Positions 54,797-64,000 of a DNA stretch of 64,000 nucleotides are shown here, piece by piece. The notes beneath the pieces are model-generated. The model was not told the origin of the DNA. It saw only the letters and a program-made list of their open reading frames with translations, and did no database searches. Source of the stretch: Bacteroidia bacterium (lineage in GTDB: Bacteria; Bacteroidota; Bacteroidia; 2-12-FULL-35-15); assembly GCA_030654175.1 (NCBI GenBank), contig JAURXZ010000019.1:1-64000 (forward strand), written 5' to 3'. The position numbers and the translations under genes were made by a program. The stretch's first letter is position 1. The number at the start of each line of letters is the position of its first letter.

Positions 54797-55249
54797 ATGA
54801 AAAAGATCATTTATTTAATAATTCCGTTGTTTGCTCTGTTTTTTTCGTTTTCATATAAAGCGGAGGCTCAGGCCATTATTGCTGATTGGACGATCTTAAA
54901 GCTGGATGTAGCTGGACGAACAAATGTTGGTGGTGTTGAAGCATTTGCTCAGGTGCGCAAGTGTAAAGAGGACGATGTGGTATATCTTAAAATTATTAAT
55001 CACAATGAACATACTGTAACTGTAAAATGGTATGATGCCGTTCTTACTCCTCAGCAAATTTGGATCAAGAAAGATAATGCTGCTGAACAAAAATCTATAA
55101 CCATTGAACCTAATAAAGAAGTGAAAGGTGATTGTGGAGCTGTAAGCTATACAGAATGTGTAATTAAATTAAAAGATTTTATCGACAAACCAGAATATTT
55201 CAAAGAATATGCCGTCTACCATTTTGAAGTTATAGCAGTTATGAAATGA
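54797..55249 (+). CDS. small secreted protein before the giant repeat gene
   Basis: 150 residues. Signal peptide MKKIIYLIIPLFALFFSFSYKAEAQ, then an uncharacterised domain of about 125 residues with three Cys (RKCKED, GDCGAV, YTECVIK) and mixed beta-type patterns. No sorting domain or lipobox. A frame-open ATG 12 codons upstream is excluded by the promoter position. It is 57 bp before the next gene with no terminator between, so it is probably co-transcribed with the giant repeat protein and may serve it; the function is unknown. Confidence 0.75.
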   Translation: MKKIIYLIIPLFALFFSFSYKAEAQAIIADWTILKLDVAGRTNVGGVEAFAQVRKCKEDDVVYLKIINHNEHTVTVKWYDAVLTPQQIWIKKDNAAEQKSITIEPNKEVKGDCGAVSYTECVIKLKDFIDKPEYFKEYAVYHFEVIAVMK

Positions 55250-55306
55250 TTTTCAAGCCTTAAGAGCTTTACAAAATTTGCACCTTATAACAGCAATAAC
55301 TAACAA

Positions 55307-58300
55307 ATGATTATAAAAACTACTCAATTCACGGGTCGTAATTCAAAAACTAACCGGAAGAATATTCTGGCTTCTCTGTTTTTGGCGTTTGTTCTTTTAT
55401 TGCCTTTTGTTGGTGCTTCTCAAACTGCTTGTAGAACGGTAAGCTGGTCTTCTGGTTGGTGTACCATTTGTGGTGGCTCTTCTTATGCATGTAATCCACC
55501 ATGGTCCGGAAGTGGAAACTGGAACAATGGTATACGCAATTTTACAGATCCTATCCCTGGCGGTAACAACATGACCAGCGTTTGTGTAACTGTTAGAAAA
55601 GCAGATTGTGGTTATGGAAGTTTATGCGTTTCAATAAATGGATTTACTTTACAGTGTAAGCCTCCGATAGGAGACTGTTGGTGTGGTAACTGTTGGCCTC
55701 AAACCTATTGTTTTACCGGAGTAGTTCCAGGTTACAATTATGGTGGAACCAATAGTTTACAAATCACTATTAGTGGAGGTGGCGGTTATCAGGCTGTTTG
55801 TGTTACTGATGCAAACATCTGTTTCAATTATGCTCCTTCATGTATACAATCCAATGCCCCATCATCTGCAAGTGCAAGTCCTAACCCTACTTGCGGGGGC
55901 TCTACAACATTAAGTGTTGGTGGAGGTTCTTTAGGAACAGGCGCTTCATGGAATTGGTACTCCGGTGGTTGTGGTGGATCTTTTGTTGGAAGCGGTTCTT
56001 CAATCAATGTATCGCCTTCATCCACTACCACTTATTATGTAAGAGCACAAGGGAATTGCAATACTACATCATGTGCTTCAGTTACAGTAACAGTTAATAC
56101 TCCATCTTCAGCTCCTTCATCTGCTTCGGCAAGCCCTAATCCTCTTTGCGGAGGTGGTTCAACAACATTAAGTGTAGGAGGAGGTTCTCTCGGAACCGGT
56201 GCTTCCTGGAACTGGTATGCCGGTAGTTGCGGTGGAACTTTTGTAGGCACGGGTTCCTCAATAAGTGTATCGCCCGGAACAACCACCACCTATTTTGTGA
56301 GGGCACAGGGAACTTGTAATACCACCGCCTGCGCTTCTGTTACTGTTACTTCAGGTGCTGTTTCTACAGCTCCGGTTTCAGCCACAGCAAGCCCTAATCC
56401 AACTTGTGGTGGTTCAACAACGTTAACACAAAATGGAGGATCGCTTGGATTGGGCGCATCGTATAAATGGTTTTCAGGAGCTTGCGGTGGAACCTTGATT
56501 GGAACGGGCCCTTCAATAAACGTTTCTCCATCATCCACTACCACTTATTATGTTCATGCCTCAGGAACCTGCAATACTACTGCTTGTGCACCCGTTACTG
56601 TTACTGTTAATTCAGCACCAGTAGCTACAGCATCTCTGTCAACACAATCAATATGTTCAGGTGGAACTACCTCTATCGGTTTAACTAGTTCAATTGGTGG
56701 AACAACTTTTACCTGGACAGTTGCTCAATCAGGTGTTTCAGGGGCTACTTCCGGGAGCGGAGCTTCTATTGCTCAAACGCTGTCAACCACTGGACCTGTT
56801 ACCGGAACTGCGGTATATACAATAACACCTACTGCAGGAGGTTGTGTTGGAAATTCAATAAATGTAACTATTGTTGTAAATCCAATACCTACTGCTACTG
56901 CAATTCCATCCACTCAGATAATTTGCTCCGGTGGTGTCACCTCTATTTCATTAACAAGTAATGTATCTGTAACATCTTTTAACTGGACGGTGGTCCAAAC
57001 AGGGACTTCTGGTGCTGCCAATGGTTCGGGTTCTACTATTTCTCAAACAATAGTTGCTACAGGAACGTCTCCCGGAACAGCTGTATATACAATTATTCCT
57101 TCAACCGTAACGTGTACAGGTCCTCCTCTGACTGTAACCGTTACTGTAAATCCAAAACCTGTTGCCACTGCGAGCCCTTCCACACAAACAATTTGTTCGG
57201 GAGATGCAACTGCAATTTCACTGACAAGTAACATTTCCGGTACTGTATTTAATTGGACAGCTGTTCAAACAGGTGTTTCTGGGGCTTCAGCTGGTAGTGG
57301 CGCCACAATTGGACAAACATTATCAGCAACAGGCACCACCACAGGTACTGTAACCTATACAGTTACTCCTTCAGTGGGCACGTGCTCTGGCATTCCAATT
57401 TTAGTTACTATTAGCGTAAATCCAAAGCCTGTTGTAACTGCAACTCCTTCATCACAAGCATTCTGTACCGGTAATTCCACGTCTATATCATTATCAAGCA
57501 GCGTACCGGGTACTACTTTTTCCTGGACAGTAGTTCAAACAGGCGTATCTGGAGCTACACCAGGGGCAGGTTCAAGTATTATTCAGGCCTTATCTACAAC
57601 AAGCTCTACAATGGGTACTGCTGTATATACCATAACTCCAACCGTTCCCGGAAGTGGCTGTACAGGAGCCCCAATAAATGTTACAATTACCATTAATCCA
57701 TACCCTCTTGCTATTGCTACGCCAACCTCACAAACGATTTGCTCCGGAAGTACTACAGGGATCTCTTTAACAAGCAATGTTAGTGGCGCAACTTTCGCAT
57801 GGACCATTAGTCAAAATGTGGTGAGTGGGGGATCTGCAGGAACCGGCTCATCCATTACTCAAACATTAACAACTACTGGGTCAACAGCGGGATCAGCGGT
57901 ATACACCATCACGCCTTCGGCTACCGGTTGTGTAGGTTTTCCTATTTCTGTTATTGTAAATGTAGATCGTACACCAATTGCAACTGCAACCCCAACTGCT
58001 CAAACAATTTGTGCCGGAGATGCAACCGCAATTACTTTAACAAGTGATATTCCGGGAAGTACTTTCGCATGGACAGTTGCTCAAACAGGTGCTTCCGGTG
58101 CTTCACCTGGAGGTGGTTCTGCCATTACTCAAGTTTTATCTGCAACAGGGATCACAGCAGGTACAGTAACATACACAATTACTCCTACTTCCGGAAATTG
58201 TCCCGGTGCACCTATTACAGTTACTATAACTGTAAACCCTAAACCTATTGTTACAGCTACTCCTGCATCTCAGGCAATTTGTTCTGGAAACAGCACTGCT

Positions 58301-61300
58301 ATTGCATTAACAAGTAATATTGTAGGGACTACTTTTTCCTGGACAGTTAACCAAACAGGTGTATCTGGTGCAACTGCGGGTTCCGGCTCTAATATAGCTC
58401 AGGCTTTAACACTTACAGGATCTGTAAATGGCAGCGTAGTATATACCGTTACCCCTTCAACTTCTAATGGATGTTTGGGAACTGCAATCACCATTGTAGT
58501 TACCGTAAACAAAGCGGATAACCCCTCATTTAATTTTGCTTTTTCAACCTATTGTCAAACTGAGCCTAACCCAACTCCTGCCATTACAGGTTTGGCCGGA
58601 GGGACTTTTACTGCAACTCCTGCAGGTTTAGTTTTTGTAAATGTTAATTCAGGACAGATTAATTTATCAGCAAGTACAATAGGTACTTATGTTATTACCT
58701 ATACAACAAATGGTCCCTGCCCAACAACTAGCACCACAAATGTCACTATTGTAACCTTGCCTTCATCGAGTTTCAGTTATACGCCTCCTCCATTTTGTCA
58801 GTATAGTCCCAACATTTTTCCAACCTTTCCTGTTGGTGCGAGTGCCGGAGTATTTTCGGCAACCCCTGCAGGTTTAGTATTTGTAAATCCGGCTACCGGT
58901 GAGATTGATTTAACATTAAGTACTCCCGGTACATATATGGTTAAAAATACCATAGCCCCGGGTCCGTGTCCAGGCGATATCGACTCAATGCCAATTACAA
59001 TTAATACCGCTCCTATAGTAACAGCAACTCCTTCGGCTCAATCGATCTGTTCCGGAATTACTACAGGAATTTCCTTAACGAGTACAATTGGCGGAACAAC
59101 TTTTGCCTGGACAGTAGTTCAAACAGGTGTTTCTGGTGCCTCAGCCGGAACGGGTGCTTCAATTGCCCAAACATTATCTACCACAGGCAACGTTACCGGA
59201 ACTGCTGTTTATACAATAATACCAACGACTCCTGGTGGTTGCCCCGGACAGGCAATTACTGTTACAATAACGGTAAACCCAATTATGGTTGCAACTGCAA
59301 CCCCTTCGGCACAAACAATTTGTTCGTTCGGAATAACATCTATTGCTTTATCAAGTACTGTTGTTGGAACTTTTTTCTCCTGGACAATGGTTCAAACAGG
59401 AGTTTCCGGGGCAGCAGCTGGTTCAGGCTCAACAATTGCTCAAACCTTAACCACAACTGGAACAGTGCCCGGCACGGTAACATATACAATTACACCGTCA
59501 GCTAATAGTTGTAGTGGAGCTCCAATAATTGTAACTATTACTGTAAATCCTGTACCTGTTTTAACCGCAACCCCATCAACTCAAACAATTTGTTCTGGCG
59601 ATCCTACTTCAATTGCAATAACAGCTGACGTTGCCGGAACAACATTTGCCTGGACGTTTAATCAGACGAATGCTTCCGGAGCATCTGATGGAACAGGTGC
59701 ATCTATTGCACAAACCTTGACCGCATTAGCCACCACACCGGGTATTGTAACATATACGGTTGTACCAACCGTTGGAGGTTGCAGCGGTACCCCGGTTATT
59801 GTTACAGTTACTGTAAATCCACGACCTGTTGTTACAGCAACTCCTCCTGTTGATGCATTTTGCTCTTTTGGTTCCACTTCAATGGCATTGACAAGTAATG
59901 TTGCAGGAACAACTTATGCATGGACAGTTGTTCAGTCGGGTGTAACCGGAGCTGCACCTGGTACCGGCCCAACTATCGTTCAAACCTTATCTACAACCGG
60001 CACTGTTGCCGGTACAGCTATTTACACAATTACACCAACAGCAAATGGTTGTGCAGGAACTCCAATAAATGACACAATAACTGTTAGTCCTATACCAGTT
60101 GCCACAGCCACTCCCGTTTCACAAACATTCTGTTCAGGAGGCATTACATCTATTGCCTTGGCAAGTAATGTTATCGGTACAACTTTTTCCTGGACGGTGG
60201 TTCAAACAGGTGTATCTGGAGCATCGGTCGGATCAGGTTCAGCGATCACTGATTCATTAACGGCTACCGGGATAGTGAATGGAACAGCCGCCTATACTAT
60301 TACTCCTTCTTCAGGTGGAGGGTGCTCAGGTTCCCCTATTTCTGTTACAATAACAGTAAAACCACGACCGGTTGTTACACCGATCCCTTCTGCAGTAACC
60401 ATTTGTTCCGGTGATACAACATACATTGTTTTAGTAAGCAATATTCCCGGAACTACTTTTGTTTGGACGGTAAATCAAACCGCGGTTTCGGGTGCGTTTG
60501 CAAGTTCCGGTAATACTATTGCACAAGGTTTGGCAGCAACAGGCACAACCTCGGGCACTGCAATTTATACAGTTACTCCTACTTTCGGTGCTTGTCCGGG
60601 TACTCCGGTTTCAGATACCGTTAAAGTGAACCCACGACCTGTTGTAACAGCAACTCCTTCATCAGACAGTATTTGTTCAGGTGACACCACTGCCATAGCA
60701 TTAACAAGTAATGTATTGGGTACAACTTTCCCTTGGACAGTCACCCAAACCGATGTTTCAGGCGCTACTGCAGGTTCAGGTTCCGTAATAGCTCAGACGT
60801 TAACAAATACAAGCTTCTTTGCACTGCCAGGCACAGCAGTGTATACAGTTACTCCTTTAGCGGATGGATGTTCGGGTAATCCTATTTCTGTTCCAATTGT
60901 TGTAAAACGTACCGATAACGCAGCTTATTCTTATACATCAGGAACCTATTGCCAATCAGCACCTAACCCAACACCAGTAATTACCGGTTTGGCTGGAGGA
61001 ACTTTTTCAGCAACTCCGGCTGGTTTATCTCTCAATCCGGTAACGGGGACTATTGTTAATGCAACAAGTGGCTTAGGTACCTATAATCTTTGTTATACAA
61101 CAAATGGCCCTTGTCCGAAAGCAAATTGTATGAATTTGACGATAACTGTGGCACCAATTGCACTTTTCAGTTATGCAGGTTCTCCATTCTGTCAGTTTGG
61201 GAGCAATAATCCTGTTCCTGTTTTTGGTGTTGGTGCAAGTGCCGGTATTTTTTCAGCTTCTCCGGCAGGCTTAGTTTTTGTACATGTGAATACAGGGGAG

Positions 61301-64000
61301 ATCGATTTATTATTAAGTGCCCCCGGAACCTATGTTGTAACCAATACAATTCCTGCAGGTGGTACCTGTGCTGCTGAAACGGCAACCTTTACAATTACTA
61401 TTAATCCCGGCCCAACAGTAACAGCAACTCCTTCAACGCAAACAATATGTTCAGGAGATTCCACTTCTTTTGCTTTAACAAGTACAATGCCTGGTACCGT
61501 TTATAGTTGGACTATAATTCAAACAGGTGTTTCCGGAGGATCTGCCGGAACAGGTACATCGATCAGCCAGGTTTTAGCAACTACAGGAACTGCTTCAGGA
61601 ACTGCTGTTTATATTATAACTCCAACAGCGGGTGGTTGTACCGGGCTTCCGATAACGGTAACGGTAACGGTTAATTCTATCCCTTCTGCTACTGCAGTTC
61701 CTTCTGCTCAGATAATATGTTCGGGCGATTCTCCATTAATTGTTCTTACAAGTGATATTATAGGAACTACTTATAGTTGGACAGTAACTCAGTCTGGAAC
61801 TTCAGGGGCTTCTCCGGGTTCAGGCTCAATTATTTCTCAGCCATTAACGGCAACAGGAACATCTGCAGGAACAGCAGTATATACAATTACTCCCACTGCA
61901 GGTGGCTGTATAGGTTCTCCGATTTCAGTTACAATAACTGTAAATCCAAAAGCGCTGGCAACGGCTACACCTTCTGTTCAAACTATTTGTTCAGGAGATT
62001 CAACTTCAATCGCTTTATCCAGTAACCTTGTAGGTACTACTTTCACATGGACCGTTGCTCAAAGTGGGGCTTCGGGTGCATCTGATGGAAACGGTAATTC
62101 AATTGTTCAGGTTTTGTCTGCAACCTTCGGAACCACTCCGGGTACGGTAACTTATACTATTACCCCTTCAACTAACGGTTGTCCCGGAGCACCAATTTTA
62201 GTGACCATTACGGTAAATCCAAACCCTGTTGTAACAATATCACCTGCGGCACAAACAGTTTGTTCCGGTACAGCCACATCTCTTGCTTTAACAAGTAATA
62301 TTTCAGGGACCACCTTTTCCTGGACAGTTGTTCAGGCAGGTGTATCCGGGGCAACTCCAGGAAGTGGTCAAAATATTGTTCAAACCTTAACGGCTACAGG
62401 TAGTGTTGGAGGAACAGCAATATATACAATAACACCTACAGCAAATGGTTGTCAGGGATTGCCAAAAAATGTTACGGTAACTGTTAATCCTACTCCTGTC
62501 GCAGTTGCTACTCCAACGTCACAAACTATCTGTTCAGGAAATATAACTTCAATCGCTTTGTCAAGCAATGTTTTAGGTACAACCTTTTCATGGACGGTAA
62601 GTCAGAATAATGTTACAGGGGCTACAGCAGGCGCGGGTTTCAATATCGCGCAAACATTATCAGCAACCACATCAGGAACAGCACTTTATATAATTACTCC
62701 TAATGCAGGTGGCTGTCCGGGAGCTCCTATTTCTGTTACTATTACAGTAAAACCTACATTGGTGGCGGTAGCGCTTCCTTCTTCTAAAACTATTTGCTCA
62801 GGAGATTCTGTTTTAGTCCTCTTAACAAGCAATATTCCCGGAACCACTTTTTCTTGGACAGTAAATCAAAATAACGCATTTGGTGCATCTAATGGAAGCA
62901 ATGATACCATTGCACATGCATTAACTGCAACAGGCACAACTCCGGGCCTTGTTACTTATACTGTTACTCCTGTTGCAGGTGGTTGTAATGGTTTACCTAT
63001 TTTAGTGAATATAACGGTTAATCCACCACCTGTTGTTACAGCAACACCTACATCACAAACAATATGTTCCGGTGCTACCTCCTCTTTGGCTTTATCAAGT
63101 ACTGTATCGGGGACCACTTTCTCCTGGACAGTCGTCCAAACGGGAGTGACAGGAGCAACAGCCGGCTCCGGTTCAATTATTTCTCAAACATTAACAACAA
63201 CCGGCCTTGTTTCAGGAACAGCTGTTTATACCATAACCCCTTCCGCAAACGGATGTCCGGGAACACCGATTAATGTTACCGTTAATGTTACTCTTTTGGA
63301 TGATGCTGATTTTACCTATCCATCGGCAACCTTTTGTATATCAGGAGCTGACCCAATCCCTACAATTACCGGTTTGCCGGGAGGAACTTTTTTATCAACA
63401 ACTCCTCCTTTTAGCTTATCTGTTAGTCCAACCACTGGTATTATCGATTTGTCAGCCAGTGCTTTGGGTGTATATACCCTTTCCTATACAACAAATGGGC
63501 CTTGTCCGAATACCAGTTCTATAAATGTTACAATTTCTAATACTGACCCATCTGCGAATTTTAGTTATTTGGGTTCTCCTTTCTGTCAGTACGGAACTAA
63601 TCCTACACCAATTTATGGTGCCGGTGCAAGTGCAGGTACCTATACTGCTGCCCCTGCAGGTTTAGTATTTGCGCATGTTAATACCGGTGAGATTGATTTA
63701 ACATTAAGTGCAGCAGGTACCTATTTAATTACCAACACTATCCCTGTAAGCGGATCATGTGCTGGTGCAATCGCAACATATTCAATTACTATTGATGCAG
63801 CTCCGGCAGCAACAGCAACACCTTCAGCACAAACGATCTGTTCCGGAAGCTCAACATTAATTGTATTAACCAGTTCAATGCCGGGTACAACCTATGCTTG
63901 GAGTGTAGTTCAGTCAGGTGTTTCAGGTGCATCTGCCGGAGCTAATGACTCCATCGTTCAAACATTATCTACTACAGGACTTGTATCCGGATCTGTAGTA
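55307..64000 (+). CDS. giant repeat surface protein, 3' end beyond the window
   Basis: At least 2898 residues, open to the last base with no stop. N-terminal signal anchor/peptide (LASLFLAFVLLLPFVGASQ), then a Cys-rich domain (SWSSGWCTICGGSS...DCWCGNCWPQTYC), three repeats of about 85 residues from 55856 (SASASPNP.CGGSTTL..GGSLG), and from 56618 a higher-order array: blocks of seven 90-residue A modules plus one B pair (165-168 residues). Modules carry ICSG...GC Cys pairs. It shares modules with the gene at 49333, so a T9SS type B end is expected past the window (inference). Likely an exported extended adhesin. Confidence 0.85.
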   Translation, partial: MIIKTTQFTGRNSKTNRKNILASLFLAFVLLLPFVGASQTACRTVSWSSGWCTICGGSSYACNPPWSGSGNWNNGIRNFTDPIPGGNNMTSVCVTVRKADCGYGSLCVSINGFTLQCKPPIGDCWCGNCWPQTYCFTGVVPGYNYGGTNSLQITISGGGGYQAVCVTDANICFNYAPSCIQSNAPSSASASPNPTCGGSTTLSVGGGSLGTGASWNWYSGGCGGSFVGSGSSINVSPSSTTTYYVRAQGNCNTTSCASVTVTVNTPSSAPSSASASPNPLCGGGSTTLSVGGGSLGTGASWNWYAGSCGGTFVGTGSSISVSPGTTTTYFVRAQGTCNTTACASVTVTSGAVSTAPVSATASPNPTCGGSTTLTQNGGSLGLGASYKWFSGACGGTLIGTGPSINVSPSSTTTYYVHASGTCNTTACAPVTVTVNSAPVATASLSTQSICSGGTTSIGLTSSIGGTTFTWTVAQSGVSGATSGSGASIAQTLSTTGPVTGTAVYTITPTAGGCVGNSINVTIVVNPIPTATAIPSTQIICSGGVTSISLTSNVSVTSFNWTVVQTGTSGAANGSGSTISQTIVATGTSPGTAVYTIIPSTVTCTGPPLTVTVTVNPKPVATASPSTQTICSGDATAISLTSNISGTVFNWTAVQTGVSGASAGSGATIGQTLSATGTTTGTVTYTVTPSVGTCSGIPILVTISVNPKPVVTATPSSQAFCTGNSTSISLSSSVPGTTFSWTVVQTGVSGATPGAGSSIIQALSTTSSTMGTAVYTITPTVPGSGCTGAPINVTITINPYPLAIATPTSQTICSGSTTGISLTSNVSGATFAWTISQNVVSGGSAGTGSSITQTLTTTGSTAGSAVYTITPSATGCVGFPISVIVNVDRTPIATATPTAQTICAGDATAITLTSDIPGSTFAWTVAQTGASGASPGGGSAITQVLSATGITAGTVTYTITPTSGNCPGAPITVTITVNPKPIVTATPASQAICSGNSTAIALTSNIVGTTFSWTVNQTGVSGATAGSGSNIAQALTLTGSVNGSVVYTVTPSTSNGCLGTAITIVVTVNKADNPSFNFAFSTYCQTEPNPTPAITGLAGGTFTATPAGLVFVNVNSGQINLSASTIGTYVITYTTNGPCPTTSTTNVTIVTLPSSSFSYTPPPFCQYSPNIFPTFPVGASAGVFSATPAGLVFVNPATGEIDLTLSTPGTYMVKNTIAPGPCPGDIDSMPITINTAPIVTATPSAQSICSGITTGISLTSTIGGTTFAWTVVQTGVSGASAGTGASIAQTLSTTGNVTGTAVYTIIPTTPGGCPGQAITVTITVNPIMVATATPSAQTICSFGITSIALSSTVVGTFFSWTMVQTGVSGAAAGSGSTIAQTLTTTGTVPGTVTYTITPSANSCSGAPIIVTITVNPVPVLTATPSTQTICSGDPTSIAITADVAGTTFAWTFNQTNASGASDGTGASIAQTLTALATTPGIVTYTVVPTVGGCSGTPVIVTVTVNPRPVVTATPPVDAFCSFGSTSMALTSNVAGTTYAWTVVQSGVTGAAPGTGPTIVQTLSTTGTVAGTAIYTITPTANGCAGTPINDTITVSPIPVATATPVSQTFCSGGITSIALASNVIGTTFSWTVVQTGVSGASVGSGSAITDSLTATGIVNGTAAYTITPSSGGGCSGSPISVTITVKPRPVVTPIPSAVTICSGDTTYIVLVSNIPGTTFVWTVNQTAVSGAFASSGNTIAQGLAATGTTSGTAIYTVTPTFGACPGTPVSDTVKVNPRPVVTATPSSDSICSGDTTAIALTSNVLGTTFPWTVTQTDVSGATAGSGSVIAQTLTNTSFFALPGTAVYTVTPLADGCSGNPISVPIVVKRTDNAAYSYTSGTYCQSAPNPTPVITGLAGGTFSATPAGLSLNPVTGTIVNATSGLGTYNLCYTTNGPCPKANCMNLTITVAPIALFSYAGSPFCQFGSNNPVPVFGVGASAGIFSASPAGLVFVHVNTGEIDLLLSAPGTYVVTNTIPAGGTCAAETATFTITINPGPTVTATPSTQTICSGDSTSFALTSTMPGTVYSWTIIQTGVSGGSAGTGTSISQVLATTGTASGTAVYIITPTAGGCTGLPITVTVTVNSIPSATAVPSAQIICSGDSPLIVLTSDIIGTTYSWTVTQSGTSGASPGSGSIISQPLTATGTSAGTAVYTITPTAGGCIGSPISVTITVNPKALATATPSVQTICSGDSTSIALSSNLVGTTFTWTVAQSGASGASDGNGNSIVQVLSATFGTTPGTVTYTITPSTNGCPGAPILVTITVNPNPVVTISPAAQTVCSGTATSLALTSNISGTTFSWTVVQAGVSGATPGSGQNIVQTLTATGSVGGTAIYTITPTANGCQGLPKNVTVTVNPTPVAVATPTSQTICSGNITSIALSSNVLGTTFSWTVSQNNVTGATAGAGFNIAQTLSATTSGTALYIITPNAGGCPGAPISVTITVKPTLVAVALPSSKTICSGDSVLVLLTSNIPGTTFSWTVNQNNAFGASNGSNDTIAHALTATGTTPGLVTYTVTPVAGGCNGLPILVNITVNPPPVVTATPTSQTICSGATSSLALSSTVSGTTFSWTVVQTGVTGATAGSGSIISQTLTTTGLVSGTAVYTITPSANGCPGTPINVTVNVTLLDDADFTYPSATFCISGADPIPTITGLPGGTFLSTTPPFSLSVSPTTGIIDLSASALGVYTLSYTTNGPCPNTSSINVTISNTDPSANFSYLGSPFCQYGTNPTPIYGAGASAGTYTAAPAGLVFAHVNTGEIDLTLSAAGTYLITNTIPVSGSCAGAIATYSITIDAAPAATATPSAQTICSGSSTLIVLTSSMPGTTYAWSVVQSGVSGASAGANDSIVQTLSTTGLVSGSVV
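56618..64000 (+). repeat. higher-order (7A+B) superrepeat array, three blocks and the start of a fourth
   Basis: Blocks 56618-59011 (2394 bp), 59012-61411 (2400 bp), 61412-63802 (2391 bp) and 63803 onward. Each has seven A modules of about 270 bp (the Cys codons of ICSG at about 56649, 56920, 57190, 57460, 57736, 58005, 58278 in block 1) and a B pair of 495, 498 and 504 bp. Position-specific marks are shared between blocks: AFC in modules 4 of blocks 1 and 2, and SIGGTTF in modules 1 of the same blocks. Confidence 0.92.

Noticed and set aside
59239-63524. Several open frames in other frames over the giant repeat gene
   Set aside because: Shadows: their translations are low-complexity and repeat with the A-module period.
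55307-64000. Possibility that the giant gene is a fusion or frameshift of several genes
   Set aside because: The frame was checked at several points (58502, 60902, 63299 and the last base) and stays open in phase; module spacing is multiples of three throughout.

Overview
The window is a low-GC chromosomal segment from a member of the Bacteroidota. The evidence is concordant: several secreted proteins carry type IX secretion system (T9SS) C-terminal sorting domains of type A (a VxxYPNPF motif) or type B (the gliding-motility-associated CHU_C type, with TPNxDGxND and YNRWG motifs). There are also PorW/SprE and PorP/SprF homologues, a TonB-dependent receptor, an ATP synthase operon without beta and epsilon, and promoters of the TTTG-N19-TAnnTTTG kind. 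The genus cannot be told from the sequence. No rRNA, tRNA, CRISPR, IS element or phage gene was recognised.

Layout. 1-6 kb: two tandem paralogous type A T9SS proteins, each with 14 propeller-like repeats. 6.3-9 kb: the T9SS lipoprotein PorW/SprE. 9.3-15.9 kb: bactofilin, then atpZ, an atpI-like gene and atpB-E-F-H-A-G. 16-25 kb: CvpA family, a type A secreted protein, two glycosyltransferases, purD and htpG. 25-27.3 kb: a LemA-TPM-TPM cluster. 27.3-31.8 kb: repeats, a GIY-YIG protein, a MauE/thioredoxin fusion, three tandem small Cys-rich lipoproteins, a membrane-anchored repeat protein and a TerB-DnaJ protein. 31.8-38.3 kb: TonB receptor with a small companion gene, rhomboid protease and an ABC-F ATPase. 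38.8-64 kb: a T9SS type B surface-protein region, with a small type B protein, PorP/SprF, an OmpA/TPR/PD40 protein, two very large type B proteins, an LRR protein, a small secreted protein and a giant repeat protein that runs off the right edge.

How it fits together. The right 25 kb looks like a surface-adhesin region: PorP/SprF-family proteins are known partners for export of type B cargo, and the OmpA/TPR/PD40 protein resembles the peptidoglycan-linking T9SS protein PorE. The last open reading frame (from 55307, at least 2898 codons, no stop inside the window) has a higher-order repeat: three consecutive blocks of about 798 codons, each made of seven 90-residue modules followed by one 165-168-residue double module, and the start of a fourth block.

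Intergenic DNA holds several families of short structured repeats. One family of about 90-102 bp occurs three times and keeps its hairpins through compensatory base changes. Three sites resembling sigma-54 promoters lie upstream of htpG, lemA and (more distantly) the rhomboid gene. Functional calls rest on motifs read by eye; no database search was run.
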